Positions 12,721-25,559 are shown, numbered from the stretch's first letter. The stretch: 64,000 bases of DNA from Steromphala cineraria (GCA_916613615.1 OU744734.1:34292801-34356800), one strand, 5' to 3'. Made by a program: numbers and translations. Notes: generated by a model not told the origin, from the sequence alone.

Positions 12721-13555
12721 GGGCAAACTGTCCGAGGTTCGGACACCACCCGAGGTCGCCCAAACTTCGGACTCTTTTGATTAGGAGCTGACGCAATTAT
12801 ATTATTAGTTTCTGCAATCCATTTGTTTCAAAATGTTTCTTTTCAATCTGTTTTGCTATCCATTTCTTTCAAATAACATGTTATCAACTGACATATTTAT
12901 CAACGAAGTTTTTAAAAAAAGGACAATTTACCGATTCACCTAAGAAATTTGCAAAATATTTGTTTTTATGTAAATGTTTACTCGAAGTTGAGGAAATGTA
13001 ACGAGCGCCAAAACATCATAAATTATATTTATTTTGAAAGGGAAACCGTTTTACAATCAAACTGTTATTGATATTTGCAATTTAAAGTGAAATTGGGAGA
13101 AAATATCGAGATTTCAAAAATATATCAAAATGACCATGGTTCGAACAGTTCTGACCATGGAAGTTGCCGTATATTTATCATCGGAAAGAATGCCGTGTAT
13201 AATGTAAAATATTGATACACGTTTGCGAAATACCGGTATTTTTTGTACATAGATGACTTATACATGTTTTGTGATAATAGGAATCATTTAGATGAATAAA
13301 TTAAACCTGTGTGTAAAACGATCAAATAGGGTGGTACTGTCCAAATTAAGGGCATAACTGTCCGAACCTCGGGCGAGTTGCTATATATAACGAAAATCGT
13401 TATTTTCAGGTAAAATACAATCTGATTTGCAAATTTTGATGATAAATATGTAGATATGCCTATTGTTAAAATAATTTTCTTCAGATAATATTTGACAATG
13501 CAATCATTGAAAATATTTGGATCGGAACACTGTCCGAACCTCGGTCAGTTTGCCC
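12721..13555. mobile_element. Inverted-repeat DNA element with TA duplication
   Basis: Termini GGGCAAACTGTCCGAGGTTC (left) and GGGCAAACTGACCGAGGTTC (right, reversed) match at 24 of 25 positions and lie between TA dinucleotides. Internally the palindromic core CCGAGGTTCGG recurs, at 13355-13380 and in degenerate form near 12747-12775, which could be subterminal binding sites. TGACGTCA lies outside each end (12709 and 13573, in inverted context), suggesting an outer repeat. No coding capacity was seen in its 835 bp. A nonautonomous Tc1/mariner-type element is the simplest reading. Confidence 0.65.
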
Positions 13556-13822
13556 TATAACCAATGCTTTGACGTCACATTTCGCCTATGACGTTGCGTT
13601 CTGCAAGGGCCAGCGACGGCTACTCCGCCTATACTGAGAAGTAGATTGAAAGTTTTTCTCTTAAGTTTTAATTATCATATCCGTTCCCATGACATATTAT
13701 GTTTCCGACACTCGTGCCTAAAGATCAGTATATATCTCGCTCTCACTCGGGAAATACTAAAATAAGGCACTCGTGTCCTAAACATTCAACGTCATGGACA
13801 CCAAATAGTATCCTCTATATAT

Positions 13823-14099
13823 TTTAACTAAATGGAGCAGAAATAAATAAAAAAAAATATGTGAAGTTCAGCTATGCGATTCCTTTTTCGTACAAAAAAT
13901 GAATTAAAGGTGTTCACACAAAAATGGCCGCCAATGGATTTCATGTGAATCTTTGTAATTTGTTCTCTGACTACGGATGATTGTTTTTTGTAAAACGATT
14001 TTTGACACTATCAAAATAATACATTTAGCATTAACATACAATTATCAGTGAAAAATTGGAAATATGTAATATTCAAAAAACGTGGTAATGCCCATTTAA
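13823..14099 (-). mobile_element. T2/Kolobok-like MITE, one end missing
   Basis: Inverse orientation of the family: CGATTCCTTTTTCGTAC, AATGGCCGCCAATGG, and the end CGTGGTAATGCCCATTTAA are present. About 85 bp of the left end is lost. The right flank (14100-14230) recurs after the MITE at 20610, so the two were duplicated together. Confidence 0.85.
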
Positions 14100-14847
14100 A
14101 GAGTCGTTTGTGTCATCATTTTATACAGAGAACATTGATAGACACTAAACTGCCCCTTGCAGGTAATTATGTAAATGGAATCAAGGTTATGTGACTTAAA
14201 ATCTATGAAGTATGATTTCCTTTTCATTTGTTGTTTTGGGAAGAGTTGTTCAGTTGGGATGTAAAAGGGTAAAAGCCGTTGACGAGGAACACGAAAATTA
14301 TTTTGGATAAACAAACAACAAATAAACAAATTTAACAACACCATTGTCTTTTTGATATCAGATACATCTGCATAAATCATAATTTCTATAAGTTGTTTAT
14401 TTAGAACATAAGCCTAACGGACGTCAAGTTGGAAAAAGGTTATCAAGTCCAAATTATTAAGCTTTCTACATTATAAACATTTTACATTTCCTTTCCCTGT
14501 ACACTCATACGTTAAATACATACTATTTTACCGTGACTTAATACACGTAGACGATTGAATATAATTCGTGTTTCACAAGGTAGAATTGGCTGCATTACAC
14601 ATTAGAGATTATCTCAGGGCACTAGAAAGATACATATAACATAAAGTAATGCACCACTTTTAAATGTGATTCTGTGGTTATGTTGCGATAATTTGACATA
14701 TTTTAATCGCTCTCGACATACATAACGGAACATTTTATGACTAATTTGATAAAAGACAAATTAGCTATGTTAACATTTTAAGAAATTGCGACTTACATGT
14801 ATATATTATTGTTACTGACTTTGCTGAGACATAAATATCCACCTTAC

Positions 14848-14997
14848 TCCAAGCTGGTTCTTGAATTTCATAAATCAAAACATCTGTCATGGTGCCGCAA
14901 AGATATGTTAATGGTGTCATTAGTGTTTCATCATTGTTGTCAAAAATTTCCACAATTATTTTTGAAAACAACACTTTAAGACGCTTATTGAATATAT
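14848..14997 (-). CDS. Candidate internal exon, extracellular-domain-like
   Basis: A 150-nt segment lies between an acceptor ending TTTCAG and a strong donor (GA followed by GTAAGG). It is open in one frame with phase 1 on both sides, a symmetric arrangement common for exons of extracellular modules. The peptide includes KIIVEIFDNN and then LCGTMTDV and EIQEPAW. The order of a VEI strand, a Cys-Gly, and a Pro-Ala-Trp recalls the fucolectin/pentraxin-type (FTP) galactose-binding fold, but the fragment is too short to be sure. An open frame at 14096-14380 (minus) begins just after a plausible phase-1 acceptor near 14353 and could be a following exon. A hydrophobic open frame at 15435-15653 (minus) could lie upstream. 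No complete gene can be assembled here. It may be a decayed exon or chance. Confidence 0.3.
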
Positions 14998-16024
14998 CTG
15001 AAATTCATTTCATTAATCAAATACTTTCCCATGTTGACCACATTTTGTCATTGGGCAGCTTTCGTGGTCAATTGAAGGTCAATATAACGAGTAATTTAAC
15101 GTCAGTAATATACGGTATGATCAGTTCACATGAGATAAAAGAATTGTTTACATTGCAAGACACGATTTTGACATTCAATTTTCAGAATAACTGAAGATAC
15201 TTTTTAAAATGTTTTGGACACTAAACACCAGGATCTTTTTACTGCAATTAACCAATTTATCTCAATAAATGAGATGAGGTGATTATCGGTTTGGTGCCGC
15301 TTTCAAGGGTATTTCACTTATATTGCATGTTTATACACTATTGTGGATGTGCATTCCGGTGAAATCTGTAAGCATCGACTGGAACTAGCGAACTACGAAT
15401 GGTATCCTGAAGTTGTGTTGGGTTATATTGTGTACTATGATGCTACATCATTAAGCATCAAATAACATTGGGTAGTAATTATAATGAACGCAGTCATCAT
15501 AGACAAAAGAAATAGACAACACACATACACACAATGAAATAACTCCCTTCGATTTTCTAATTTTAAAGTGTCAATATCAAACGTAAAAGCATTCGCATTG
15601 ACAGACATTTCCTCTTTGGTCTTGGCAGTTGCATGAAGGTAAGCGCTTTGCAATTTCAGAAATAAGAAATATGCAATGAATTTGAATTATACAAATGTCA
15701 GTGATACGATCAGAATGTGGTTAAAATCAGCCTGACAGCCTGACAACCAAGATTCTAAAACAAAACGGACTTTGCATGAACATGCATTCATTCCATTGAT
15801 TTGTTTCCATTTGGAGAATCGTATGGTATGTACGCATGCCACTTCCCAAGATGAAAAGATAACATTTGGTCTGAGGGTCGGCTAACTTTCCAAATTGTGG
15901 AAAGATCAAGAGATCCCCTTCGTCAATCCCATACGTATATTTGAGCTTAAAAATGCTACAAAAGAATGTAGAAGTTTTGTTCTACATATGACATTTTACA
16001 GAACAACACATTCAAAAAGAAGTT

Positions 16025-16375
16025 TTAAAGAGGCAGCAGCAATATGAGGTGAAGTCAGGAAAATGAAAATAGTTGATTCCAATTTAAAAACAATGTTTTT
16101 AAACTAAACGAAACAGTAATAAATCTTATATATATATAATGTGAAGTCAGCCATACGATTCTTTTTTCTTACACAAAATGAATGGTGTTCACACAAAATA
16201 TCCGCCAATTGACTGATGATTTGTTCTCTGACTGTGGATTACCATGATTGGTTTGTGTAAGGAGATATTTGACACTTAATTAATTTGACAATTAACAGTG
16301 AAAAATTGAAACATAAAATTTTCAAAAATATTATTCACTATTCACTATTCACTATTCACATTAGTCGCCCTTTGC
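16025..16375 (-). mobile_element. T2/Kolobok-like MITE, diverged
   Basis: The start TTAAAGAGGCAGCAGCA is a degraded terminal repeat. The interior keeps GAAGTCAGGAAAATGAAAAT and TCACACAAAATATCCGCC. The right end has decayed into the ATTCACT microsatellite. Confidence 0.8.
16331..16363. repeat. 7-bp microsatellite (ATTCACT)n
   Basis: About four units of ATTCACT lie at the decayed end of a MITE copy. The paralogous position near 21130 has a single unit, so the expansion postdates the duplication. Confidence 0.8.
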
Positions 16376-17579
16376 AGTGATATCATAACATTGTGGTCAC
16401 GTTGACGGATAATGTAAAACAATTTCAATGTCCTTGCCCAATAATAGACTTATTTTCCAAATCGCCTGTCTTAACGAGCTTTATGTTTCTTCTGATTAAA
16501 GATCATTTGTACGTGCTTCAGATCCATGTTAAGCATTTGTGCTAAATAGCTATACACTATATCAAGTTCTCATGAACCTTAAAAAATTCTTTCCTAAAGG
16601 CCATTGATGTTAAGCATATCCTCAAAGTCCTTTGATCACTGCATCTAGCCTGCAGTAAAGCAAACTAATGAGGTGTCGTACAGAGCTTAAATGAATTCAC
16701 ATCTATGTAAAAGCAGCTTATGATATCAACGTTTTTTTCACTCTCAATTTGTACTCAAAACATCAAGCATTTTGTAGTTCCATTTGCTTACATTAGAAAA
16801 CGTGGTGAGACACAAGTAGAGGTTTTAAACACATTCTAATGTATATCTTGAAATACTACACCGTTAAGCAAAACTATTGTACTTTGACGAAAATGTGTCT
16901 TCTGTCATTCTTACAAAGTGGTTGTTGATTATAACCTTGACTTTGCCGTGAACTGCATTACCTCAAAACTCAGTTATTTTCTTTCAAATGATTCAAATGA
17001 TTTTTGAATTGTGAAAGAAAGAGTACATGCTTTTAAATTAAGATGTGAATACCGAAGGGTAATTTAAAGGTCTTTGGTTTATGAATCCTGTGTCGTTAGG
17101 CCAATACTGTTGACCATGTAACATTGAAAAATGAACCTTCTTTTGAATTGGTTTTTAACCGGTGATTGTAATGCCTTTGATATTCGAAATGTGAATCTCT
17201 TCTTATCGTCAGACTATTCAGATGAGGTCATTATTTTCAAGCTAATGTGAAGCCATCTCATATAAAGACTCTATGATCTGATCATTGGAAAAGATTCTCT
17301 CAATTTACTTCTTGACTAGAGGATCAAAACTACATCAATAAGGCACGCTGCGGGTGGTGTTTACTTACATACTAGTCTTGTTTACTCCCTTGGAAGTGAT
17401 CAGCTATTCATTAATGACTAATATCCTTGTTTTTTACTTTTTGAAGCTGAAAAATTACTGATGTTTTTGTAAAAGAAACATAACTTTTTCAGGGTAAACA
17501 GTTTTTAAGAAACACACTTTGACATATTGCATGCGAAATTGGGATTAGTTCGTGATGTCATCTCTTACAACAAGCTGAA

Positions 17580-18604
17580 TCTTGTACAAGACCTCTTGAA
17601 AGAATCTTGTACAAGACCTCTTGAAAGAATCTTGTACAAGACCTCTTGAAAGAATCTTGTACATGACCTCTTGAAAGAGTCTTGTACATGACCTCTTGAA
17701 AGAATCTTGTACATGACCTCTTGGAAGAATCTTGTACATGACCTCTTGAAAGAATCTTGTACATGACCTCTTGGAAGAGTCTTGTACATGACCTCTTGAA
17801 AGAATCTTGTACATGACCTCTTGAAAGAATCTTGTACATGACCTCTTGAAAGAGTCTTGTACATGACCTCTTGAAAGAATCTTGTACATGACCTCTTGAA
17901 AGAATCTTGTACATGACCTCTTGAAAGAATCTTGTACATGACCTCTTGGAAGAATCTTGTACAAGACCTCTTGAAAAAAGCTTGTACATGACCTCTTGAA
18001 AGAATCTTGTACATGACCTCTTGAAAGAATCTTGTACATGACCTCTTGAAAGAATCTTGTACATGACCTCTTGAAAGAATCTTGTACATGACCTCTTGGA
18101 AGAATCTTGTACAAGACCTCTTGATAGAATCTTGTACATGACCTCTTGAAAGAATCTTGTACATGACCTCTTGAAAGAATCTTGTACATGACCTATTGAA
18201 AGAATCTTGTACAAGACCTCTTGAAAGAATCTTGTACAAGACCTCTTGGAAGAATCTTGTACATGACCTCTTGAAAGAATCTTGTACATGACCTCTTGAT
18301 AGAATCTTGTACATGACCTCTTGAAAGAATCTTGTACATGACCTCTTGAAAGAATCTTGTACATGACCTCTTGGAAGAATCTTGTACATGACCTCTTGAA
18401 AGAATCTTGTACATGACCTCTTGGAAGAGTCTTGTACATGACCTCTTGAAAGAATCTTGTACATGACCTCTTGAAAGAATCTTGTACATGACCTCTTGGA
18501 AGAGTCTTGTACATGACCTCTTGAAAGACTCTTGTACATGACCTCTTGGAAGAATCTTGTACATGACCTCTTGGAAGAGTCTTGTACATGACCTCTTGAA
18601 AGAA
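17580..18604. repeat. 25-bp minisatellite, 41 units
   Basis: Exactly 1025 bp of head-to-tail 25-bp units of the form TCTTGTACATGACCTC followed by TTGAAAGAA. Variation concentrates at three positions: ACAAG or ACATG, TTGAAAG or TTGGAAG, and AGAA or AGAG. Rare private changes occur (ATTG, GATAG, AAAAAAG). No stop occurs in any minus frame of the unit, so all three minus frames stay open for about 1 kb; these are artefacts. The array is absent from the paralogous segment near 22370-23880. Confidence 0.95.
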
Positions 18605-19873
18605 TAATGTACATACTCATGTCTAAAAGAAGTGAAAAGATTGAAATAGAGAGTAAGAATACTTTTGAGATCATATAAATGTTTGTTTCTGTATTTTTGC
18701 CATGTGATTTTGCGAAAACCTTTTATTTCATAATATATTTAGAATATTTGCGATGGAACCGTTCGAGGCAAACAATATTTTAACATTGCTTACTAAAGAT
18801 TAATTTAGCAAGATAGATTAAATCAAAATTATTTTTTCGTTAGATTATGACAAAACTGAAAATGCTAGGAAAATGTTTGTTTGATCAGAATTTTATAGGA
18901 AAAACTTTAATTTACGGTTTAGAATTATACATGAGTTTAAGAGGTCACCCAGTACAGCAGTAATGGTCGATTATTTAGAAATAAGTAAAGCTATCATGAA
19001 TGCATGACATTAAATTGAGACATTTTTATTTCTTTCACAACAATTTCTCGTGCCGTGAATACACCTTGGAAAGTATCACTGCAAATACATGTGACTTACT
19101 CAAAGAATGTTGGACATAAAAACGTCTGGAAGCAGTAAAAAGATTTGAATAGAACTGTTGAGGTCGGCCGATATAGGCGAACAAAATGTAATTGCTTTGC
19201 GTCGTTGGGATCGCACTTTAGTGTCTTTTAGATACATAAAAAAGAGTGAAATATCACGTTACTATTTATTTTAATAGAAATGAGATGTGATGATCTCCTT
19301 ATTCAAGTTCAACTGACAAAAATGCCCTTTTAAAATTTTAAAGGATAATAATGGACATTTGAAAGTAAACCTTCTGTTAAATTGAGAGCAAAATTTAAAT
19401 CAAGTGGCAAATCAATCAGAAAACACCTGAGTGAATAATTCATAATCAGTAATGACACCCTAAAATACATTTAACGTACGTTATTTCATCCTTAATATCA
19501 TACACACAGTCAACTAAGCTCATAAAGGGAACCTAATATTTACATTAACGGAGAACTGAAAATAATTTTTGCGGAATGTGAATTCACAATTAGAAAAAAA
19601 TATTCTTCAATAATTATCCATTCTCATTTATCGACAACCAATGATTGATGTCTGAATATGCGCTCATGCAACTTTAGATAAATACTGTTGAGATTGGATA
19701 AAATCGAAAACTTATATTTCGAAGACGTATATTGAATATCGAATTCCGTAAATTCACATTTCATATTAAGATATTTTTGAAATTTTGAAAAGTGAAGAAG
19801 AAAATTGAGTCAATAAGGCCACAGCCAAAAACAATTGCCTATACCTTGCATTATACATATTTAAATAAAGGGT

Positions 19874-20231
19874 TTAACGGGGCAGTGGCACGTTTTTTGA
19901 AAATTTTATATTTCGAAATTTTCACTGATAATTGTATGTTCATACTAAATGTATTATTTTAATTGTGTCAAAAATCCCATAACCCAAATCAATTATCCAT
20001 GATCAGAGGACAAAGTATACAGATTCACATAAAATCCATTGTCGGCCATTTTGTGTGAACACCTTTAATTCAGTTTATGTTAGCAAATCGAATTGCTAAA
20101 CTTTACATTATATATTTGAATTATCACAGCTTCATTTAGTTTAATTGCATTGTCTTTCCATTGGAACCATTTATTTCCATTTCCTGACATCAACCACACA
20201 TCCCCCTATAATCGTGCTACTGGCCCTTTAA
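19874..20231 (+). mobile_element. T2/Kolobok-like MITE, complete copy
   Basis: Flanked by TTAA at 19874-19877 and 20228-20231. The termini are mutated (CGGGGCAGTGGCACG and CGTGCTACTGGCCCT). The interior block GTCGGCCATTTTGTGTGAAC is intact. Confidence 0.93.
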
Positions 20232-20609
20232 TGAAATAATAGTCTTAAAGGACAATTTTGGGAATAACAGGGATGACGTATAAGAGCAACCGTCCTGAGA
20301 CCAAGTATGTATTTTTTAAATCAAAATCAAATTTTATATTTATTTGATTCTTTTCAAGTTTATGGTTAAAATTACTAAATAAGCTTTTAAATAACAAAAT
20401 ACCACTCACTCTTGTCACGATTATCAGCGATGACGTTAGTGACTAGTGACGTTCACAGTCACATATCACTATCTGATTTAACGTTTGGTTGTGTTCATAC
20501 AAATACAATAGATAAAGAAAATAGTGAAAAACAAATGTTTGCATAAGTGAAAACGACAGCATTTTCAGATATCGCCACAAACACACAACAAAACTTTGAA
20601 AGCAAACGC

Positions 20610-20956
20610 TAGGGGGAAGATATGGTGATGTCAGGAAAATGAAAATTAATGGTTCCAATTGAAAGTCAACGTATTTAAACTAAACGAAACAGTAATAAAT
20701 CATATATATAATGTAAAGTCAGCCATACATACGATTCTTTTTTCTTACACAAAATGAATTAAAGGTGTTCACACAAAAATGTCCGCCAATTGACTTTAAG
20801 CTAATCTTTATGATTTGTTCTCTGACTATGGATGATTGGTTTGTGTGAGGAGATTTTTTACACTATCAAAATAATTCATTTAGCAATAACGTACAATTAT
20901 CAGTGAAAAATTGGAAATATGTAATTGTCAAATAAAACGTGCTAATGCCCCTTTAA
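20610..20956 (-). mobile_element. T2/Kolobok-like MITE, left terminus lost
   Basis: Family interior in inverse orientation (GATGTCAGGAAAATGAAAAT, AATGTCCGCCAATTG) ends with CGTGCTAATGCCCCTTTAA. The left terminal repeat is unrecognisable. A fragment of another copy's right end (AACAGTGAAAAATTG to GTGCTACT) follows at 21086-21130. Confidence 0.88.
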
Positions 20957-23010
20957 AGAGTAGTTTTTGTCATCATTTTGTACAGAGAAAATTGATAGAC
21001 ACTGTACTGGACGTATTTATGTAAATGGAATCAAGGTTAAGGTAATTAACATATATGGTGTATGATTTCCTTTTCCTTTTCAAGTAACAGTGAAAAATTG
21101 AAACATAAAATTTTTTTAAAAAAGTGCTACTATTCACATTATTCGCTCTTTGCAGTGATGTCATAACAGTGTGATCACGTTGATGGATAATGTGAATCAA
21201 TTTCAATGTCCTTGCCAAATTATAGACTTTTTTTCCAAATCTCCTGTCTTAACGAGCTTTATGTTTCTTCTGATTAAAGATCATTTTAACATGCTTCAGA
21301 TCCATGTCAAGCATTTGTGCTAAATAGCTATACACTATTTCAAGTTCTCATGAACCTTAAAAATTCTTTCCTAAAGGCATTGATGTTAAGCATATCCTCA
21401 AATTCCTTTGATCACTGCATCTAGCCTGCAGTAAAGCAAACTAATGAGGTGTCGTACAGAGCTTATATGATTTCACATTGATGTTTGCTTCTATGTAAAA
21501 GCAGCTTATGATATTTTTCACTCTCAATTTATACTCAAAACATCAATCATTTTGTAGTTGCATTTGCTTACATTAGTGAAAACGTGGTGAGACACAAGTA
21601 GAGGTTTTCGACACTTTCTAATGTATATCTGGAAATAATACACCGTTACGCACGTTTTTGTACTTTGACAAAAATTGTCTTCTGTCATTCATGTAGTACT
21701 TGTTCATTATGACCTTGACTTTAATTTGCCGTAAGCTGCATTATCTCAAAACTCAGTTATTTTCATTCGATTTTTGCAGTATTTCTCTTGGTACACCCTT
21801 CAAATGATTCAAATGATTTTTGAATTATGAAAGAAAGAGTACATGCTTGTAAATTAAGATGTGAATCCCGATGGGTAATTCAAAGGTCTTTGGATTATGA
21901 ATCCTGTGTCGTTAGATCATTACTGTTGACCATGTAACCTTGAAAAAATAACCTTCTATTTAATTGAAGTTAACTGGTTAATGTAATGCCTTTGATACTC
22001 GAAATGTGAATCTCTTCTTATCGTCAGACTATTCAGATGAGGTCATTATTTTCAAGCTAATGTGAAGCCATCTCATATAAAGAGTCTATGATCTGATCTT
22101 GGTAGAGATCCTCTCAATTTACTTCTTGATTACAGGATCAAATGTACATCTATAAGCTTTAAGGCACGCTGCGGGGGGTGTTTACTTACATACATGTACT
22201 AGTCTTGTTTACTCCCTTGGAAGTGATCAGCTATTCATTAATGACTAATATCCTTGTTTTTTCACTTTTTTGACTATTTAAAGCTTATTAATTATTGTTG
22301 ATTTTGTAAAGGAAACATAACATTTTCAGAGTAAACAGTTTCTCAGCAAGACACTTTAACAGATTGCATGTGAAATATCAGTATCTGTATAACATAAATG
22401 TTTACCAACTAGAAAGACATATTCAATGTGAAAATCAATAAGAGTCTATTCTTTCATTTCTTGAAAACTTAAAAATTTGTTAGGGGTCATGATAGTGTAA
22501 ATTCTGATTTTTACCCCTGCCTTAAACAAAGATAATTCAACAAAATATTTACCAGACACCATTTTGTCCAAACGATTGCTACATGTATATGTGTTATATG
22601 TGTATATAAGTGTCATAGCTCATTACATCAAATGTCTCTTACATATTAAGTTAATTTAAACAACCTGTGGTATGTACTTTCTTTTGCCAAACGGTTTACT
22701 GCAAATAGTGTACAAAGTTGTCTCGTACTCCCTTGTGATTCTTTCTTACCAGCATACTCAGAAGGTTTTTTGATTAAAAAATAGAAATAAAATCTTTGTT
22801 AAGAAATACTTTAGCACATTCAAATATTAATCGAAACAGCAAAACAGCAGAGAGGACACAACAATGAAGTTTCCAAAAACTCCTTCCAGAATAATCAACG
22901 CAAAAACACGATTCAATTATTATCATTATTGTATACCAATATTTTGATAAACGCACAATTGTGAACATTATAAAGTTATAATTTCCCTATACGTTCCTTA
23001 TTTGTACCAG

Positions 23011-23343
23011 TCAAAAATAGTGTATATTTTCCAAAGTACGCCTTTGTCCAAATTAATTACATCGAAATTGCAAGAAAAAAATAACGTCTCTGACTGGAGA
23101 AGCAAATTAAGTCACCTGAACTTACAAAAAGCATTCAGTATTCGGTATTTCAGACAGGATAGTGTGCTAATGTTTAAGAGGTCGCATAATAAGAAACACC
23201 TAACAGATGACCGTTTTGAGGCTGAATATATATATCTGGAAGACCTCACTCCCATAAATCCCAGAGGATCTGAACATTTCCCTGTTGTTCTCTGTAATTG
23301 TAGAGAGGCCATCAATGTTTTTAAACATTCAGTTTATATTTGA
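23011..23343 (+). other. Unassigned open frame, possible terminal exon
   Basis: A frame of about 110 codons opens after a possible acceptor (TTTGTACCAG) and runs to TGA at 23343. Its composition is balanced for this AT-rich DNA, with stretches such as YLEDLTPINPRGSEHFPVV and LCNCREAINVF. There is no early ATG; the first internal Met leaves 57 residues. It lies in the segment unique to the second copy of the 16-25 kb duplication. I do not recognise a family. Lack of a partner exon and of any paralog to compare keeps confidence low. Confidence 0.15.
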
Positions 23344-24811
23344 TTACACTCCAAATGAATGTGATAGCACTTGAATGGGAATTAAAGACACATGTCAGCT
23401 TCTTTGATAAACGGCTTGGTGGATTATTAACAACCTGACAGTATTATTGAAAGTTGATGATACAACAATATTTTTGCTAAAGATATTCCTCAACATCACA
23501 TTCGAATCACAACATGCGATTTAAATTGATCTTCATAAATAATATATCATGGTTGCATGAAAAACCTAGACATTTTAATTGTTTCCTAATGATTATTCCG
23601 GCTGTGAATACCTTTGAAAAGTATGACCGCACCGACTACATGTGACTTTCTGAAAGAATGTTGGACATAAAAATGTCTATAAGCAGTGACAAGATTTAAA
23701 TAGAGCGTGTGAGAGCTTTTTTTCAGAACTGTTGAGGTCGGTTGAGGTCATATAAATGGTAATAATTTCAGTATTCATGTAATTCACCTTCCCACGACAA
23801 GGTCAAACGTATCGAATTAAAGGAATTATTTCGTTACACCCGACGTTGTGAAAAAGCATGTAATTTTGGGTAATCATTTTTATTTCAGAATATATTTAGA
23901 ATATTTGCGATTTAGCCGTTCAAGGCAAACAATATTTTAACATTGCCATACTAGAGATTAATTTAGCAAGATACATTAAATTCAAGGATCTTATTTTTCG
24001 TTTGATTATGACAAACTGAAAATGCTACTAGGAAAATGTCTGTTTGATCAAAATTTTAAAGGAAAAGTATAATTTACGGGTTTAGAATTCTACATTAGTT
24101 AAAGAGGTCATCCAGTACATCAGTAATGGTCGATTATTTATAAATAAGTAAAGCTATCATGGATGCATGACATTAAATTGAGACATTTTTATTTCTTTCA
24201 CAACAATTTCTCGTGCCATAAATATACCTTGGAAAGTATCACTGCACATACATGTTACTTACTTAAAGAATGTTGGACATAAAAACGTCTGGAAGCAGTA
24301 ATAAGATTTGAATAGAACTGTTGAGGTCGGCCGATATAGGCGAACAAAATGTAATTGCTTTGCGTCGTTGGAATCGCACTTTAGTGTCTTTTAGATACAT
24401 AAAAAAGAGTGAAATATCCCGTTACTATTTATTTTAATAGAAATGAGATGTGATGATGTCCTTATTCGTGTTCAATTGACAAAAATACACTTTTTAACAT
24501 TTTAAAGTATAATAATGGAAATCTGAAAGTTAACCATCCGCTAAATTGAGAGCAAAATTTAAATCAAGTGGCAAATCAATCAGAAAACACCTTAGTGAAT
24601 AACGCATAATCAGTAATGACACCCTAAAATACATTTAACGTACGTTATTTCTTCCTTAATATCATACTCACAGTCAACTAAGCTTATACACGGAACCTAG
24701 TGTGAGCACTGATTGAGGATTACCAATAACGGGATATTAGGATTAACGGAGAACTGACAGTAGCGTTATTTTTGCTGCATGTGGATTCTCCATTCGAAAA
24801 GTAAAAGAGTC

Positions 24812-25181
24812 TTAAAGGGGCAGTAGCACGTTTTTAGGGGGAATATAAGGTGATGTTAGGAAAATTAAAATTAATGGTTCCAATTGAAAGATAATGCATT
24901 GAAACTAAATGGAGCAGTAATAACTCAAACATATAATGTAAAGTTTAGCCATGCGATTCCTTTTCCTTGTACAAAATGAATTAAAGGTGTTCACACAAAA
25001 TGGCCGCCAATAGATTTTATGTGAATATTCATACTTTGTACTCTGACTATACATGTAGATGATTGGCTTGTGTAATGAGATATTTTATTCTGTCAAACTA
25101 ATACATTTAGCATCAACTTACAATTATCAGTGACACATTTAAAATATAGAATTATCAAAAAACGTGCTACTGCCCCTTTAA
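24812..25181 (-). mobile_element. T2/Kolobok-like MITE, complete copy
   Basis: TTAA duplications at 24812-24815 and 25178-25181 flank intact termini AGGGGCAGTAGCACG and CGTGCTACTGCCCCT. The paralogous position near 19590 in copy A of the duplication has no insertion, so this copy arrived after duplication. Confidence 0.95.
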
Positions 25182-25559
25182 CAAATCTCTTCTTAATATC
25201 GAATACCAATAACTGATAGCTGTATATGAGAACATACCACTACTGTTGAGATGGTAAACAAATGAAAACGAACATTTGGAAGACTGTATTGAGTATCATA
25301 TTCAATACAATGACAATTTTATATTAAGATACATGTTGCAATTGAGATGGACTAGTTTAAGGCAACACTTTTTTTCAACTCGCCATACCGGAGATTAATA
25401 TAGCAAGATAGATGAAATCTGATGGTATTTTCTGTTAGATTAATGCAAAACTTTAGATGCTAGAATATCTGTGTGATTGGAATTGTTCAGGAAAAACTTT
25501 ACTTTTATGCAACGTTCAAGAATTATATGAATTTTATAAACGTGACTCGGTACAAAACC

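Larger units (their letters stand above)
16331..19800. repeat. Segmental duplication, copy A
   Basis: Homologous to copy B at 21085-25350. Shared landmarks include TAACGAGCTTTATGTTTC, GGTCATTATTTTCAAGC, CTTGTTTACTCCCTTGG, TTAGAATATTTGCGAT and AATAGAAATGAGATGTG, in the same order. The 25-bp minisatellite (17580-18604) is specific to this copy. Divergence is visible throughout (scattered substitutions and small indels), so the duplication is old. No exon was recognised in either copy. Confidence 0.9.
21085..25350. repeat. Segmental duplication, copy B
   Basis: Tandem paralog of 16331-19800. It holds about 1.5 kb (22370-23880) replacing the minisatellite of copy A, plus a MITE at 24812 that copy A lacks. 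A third partial copy of the part near 18780-18950 lies at 25355-25555, so the region was duplicated more than once. Confidence 0.88.

Noticed and set aside
12460..12780. 106-codon plus frame with ATG
   Set aside because: Runs across the left terminal repeat of the 12721-13555 element, with no recognisable domain or splice context.
17580..18604. CRISPR-like array
   Set aside because: The 25-bp units are contiguous with no spacers, and the context is a eukaryotic genome.
17558..18674. Four overlapping long minus-strand frames of 120-370 codons
   Set aside because: They are translations of the 25-bp minisatellite, whose unit has no stop in any minus frame. All three frames give the same repeating peptide.
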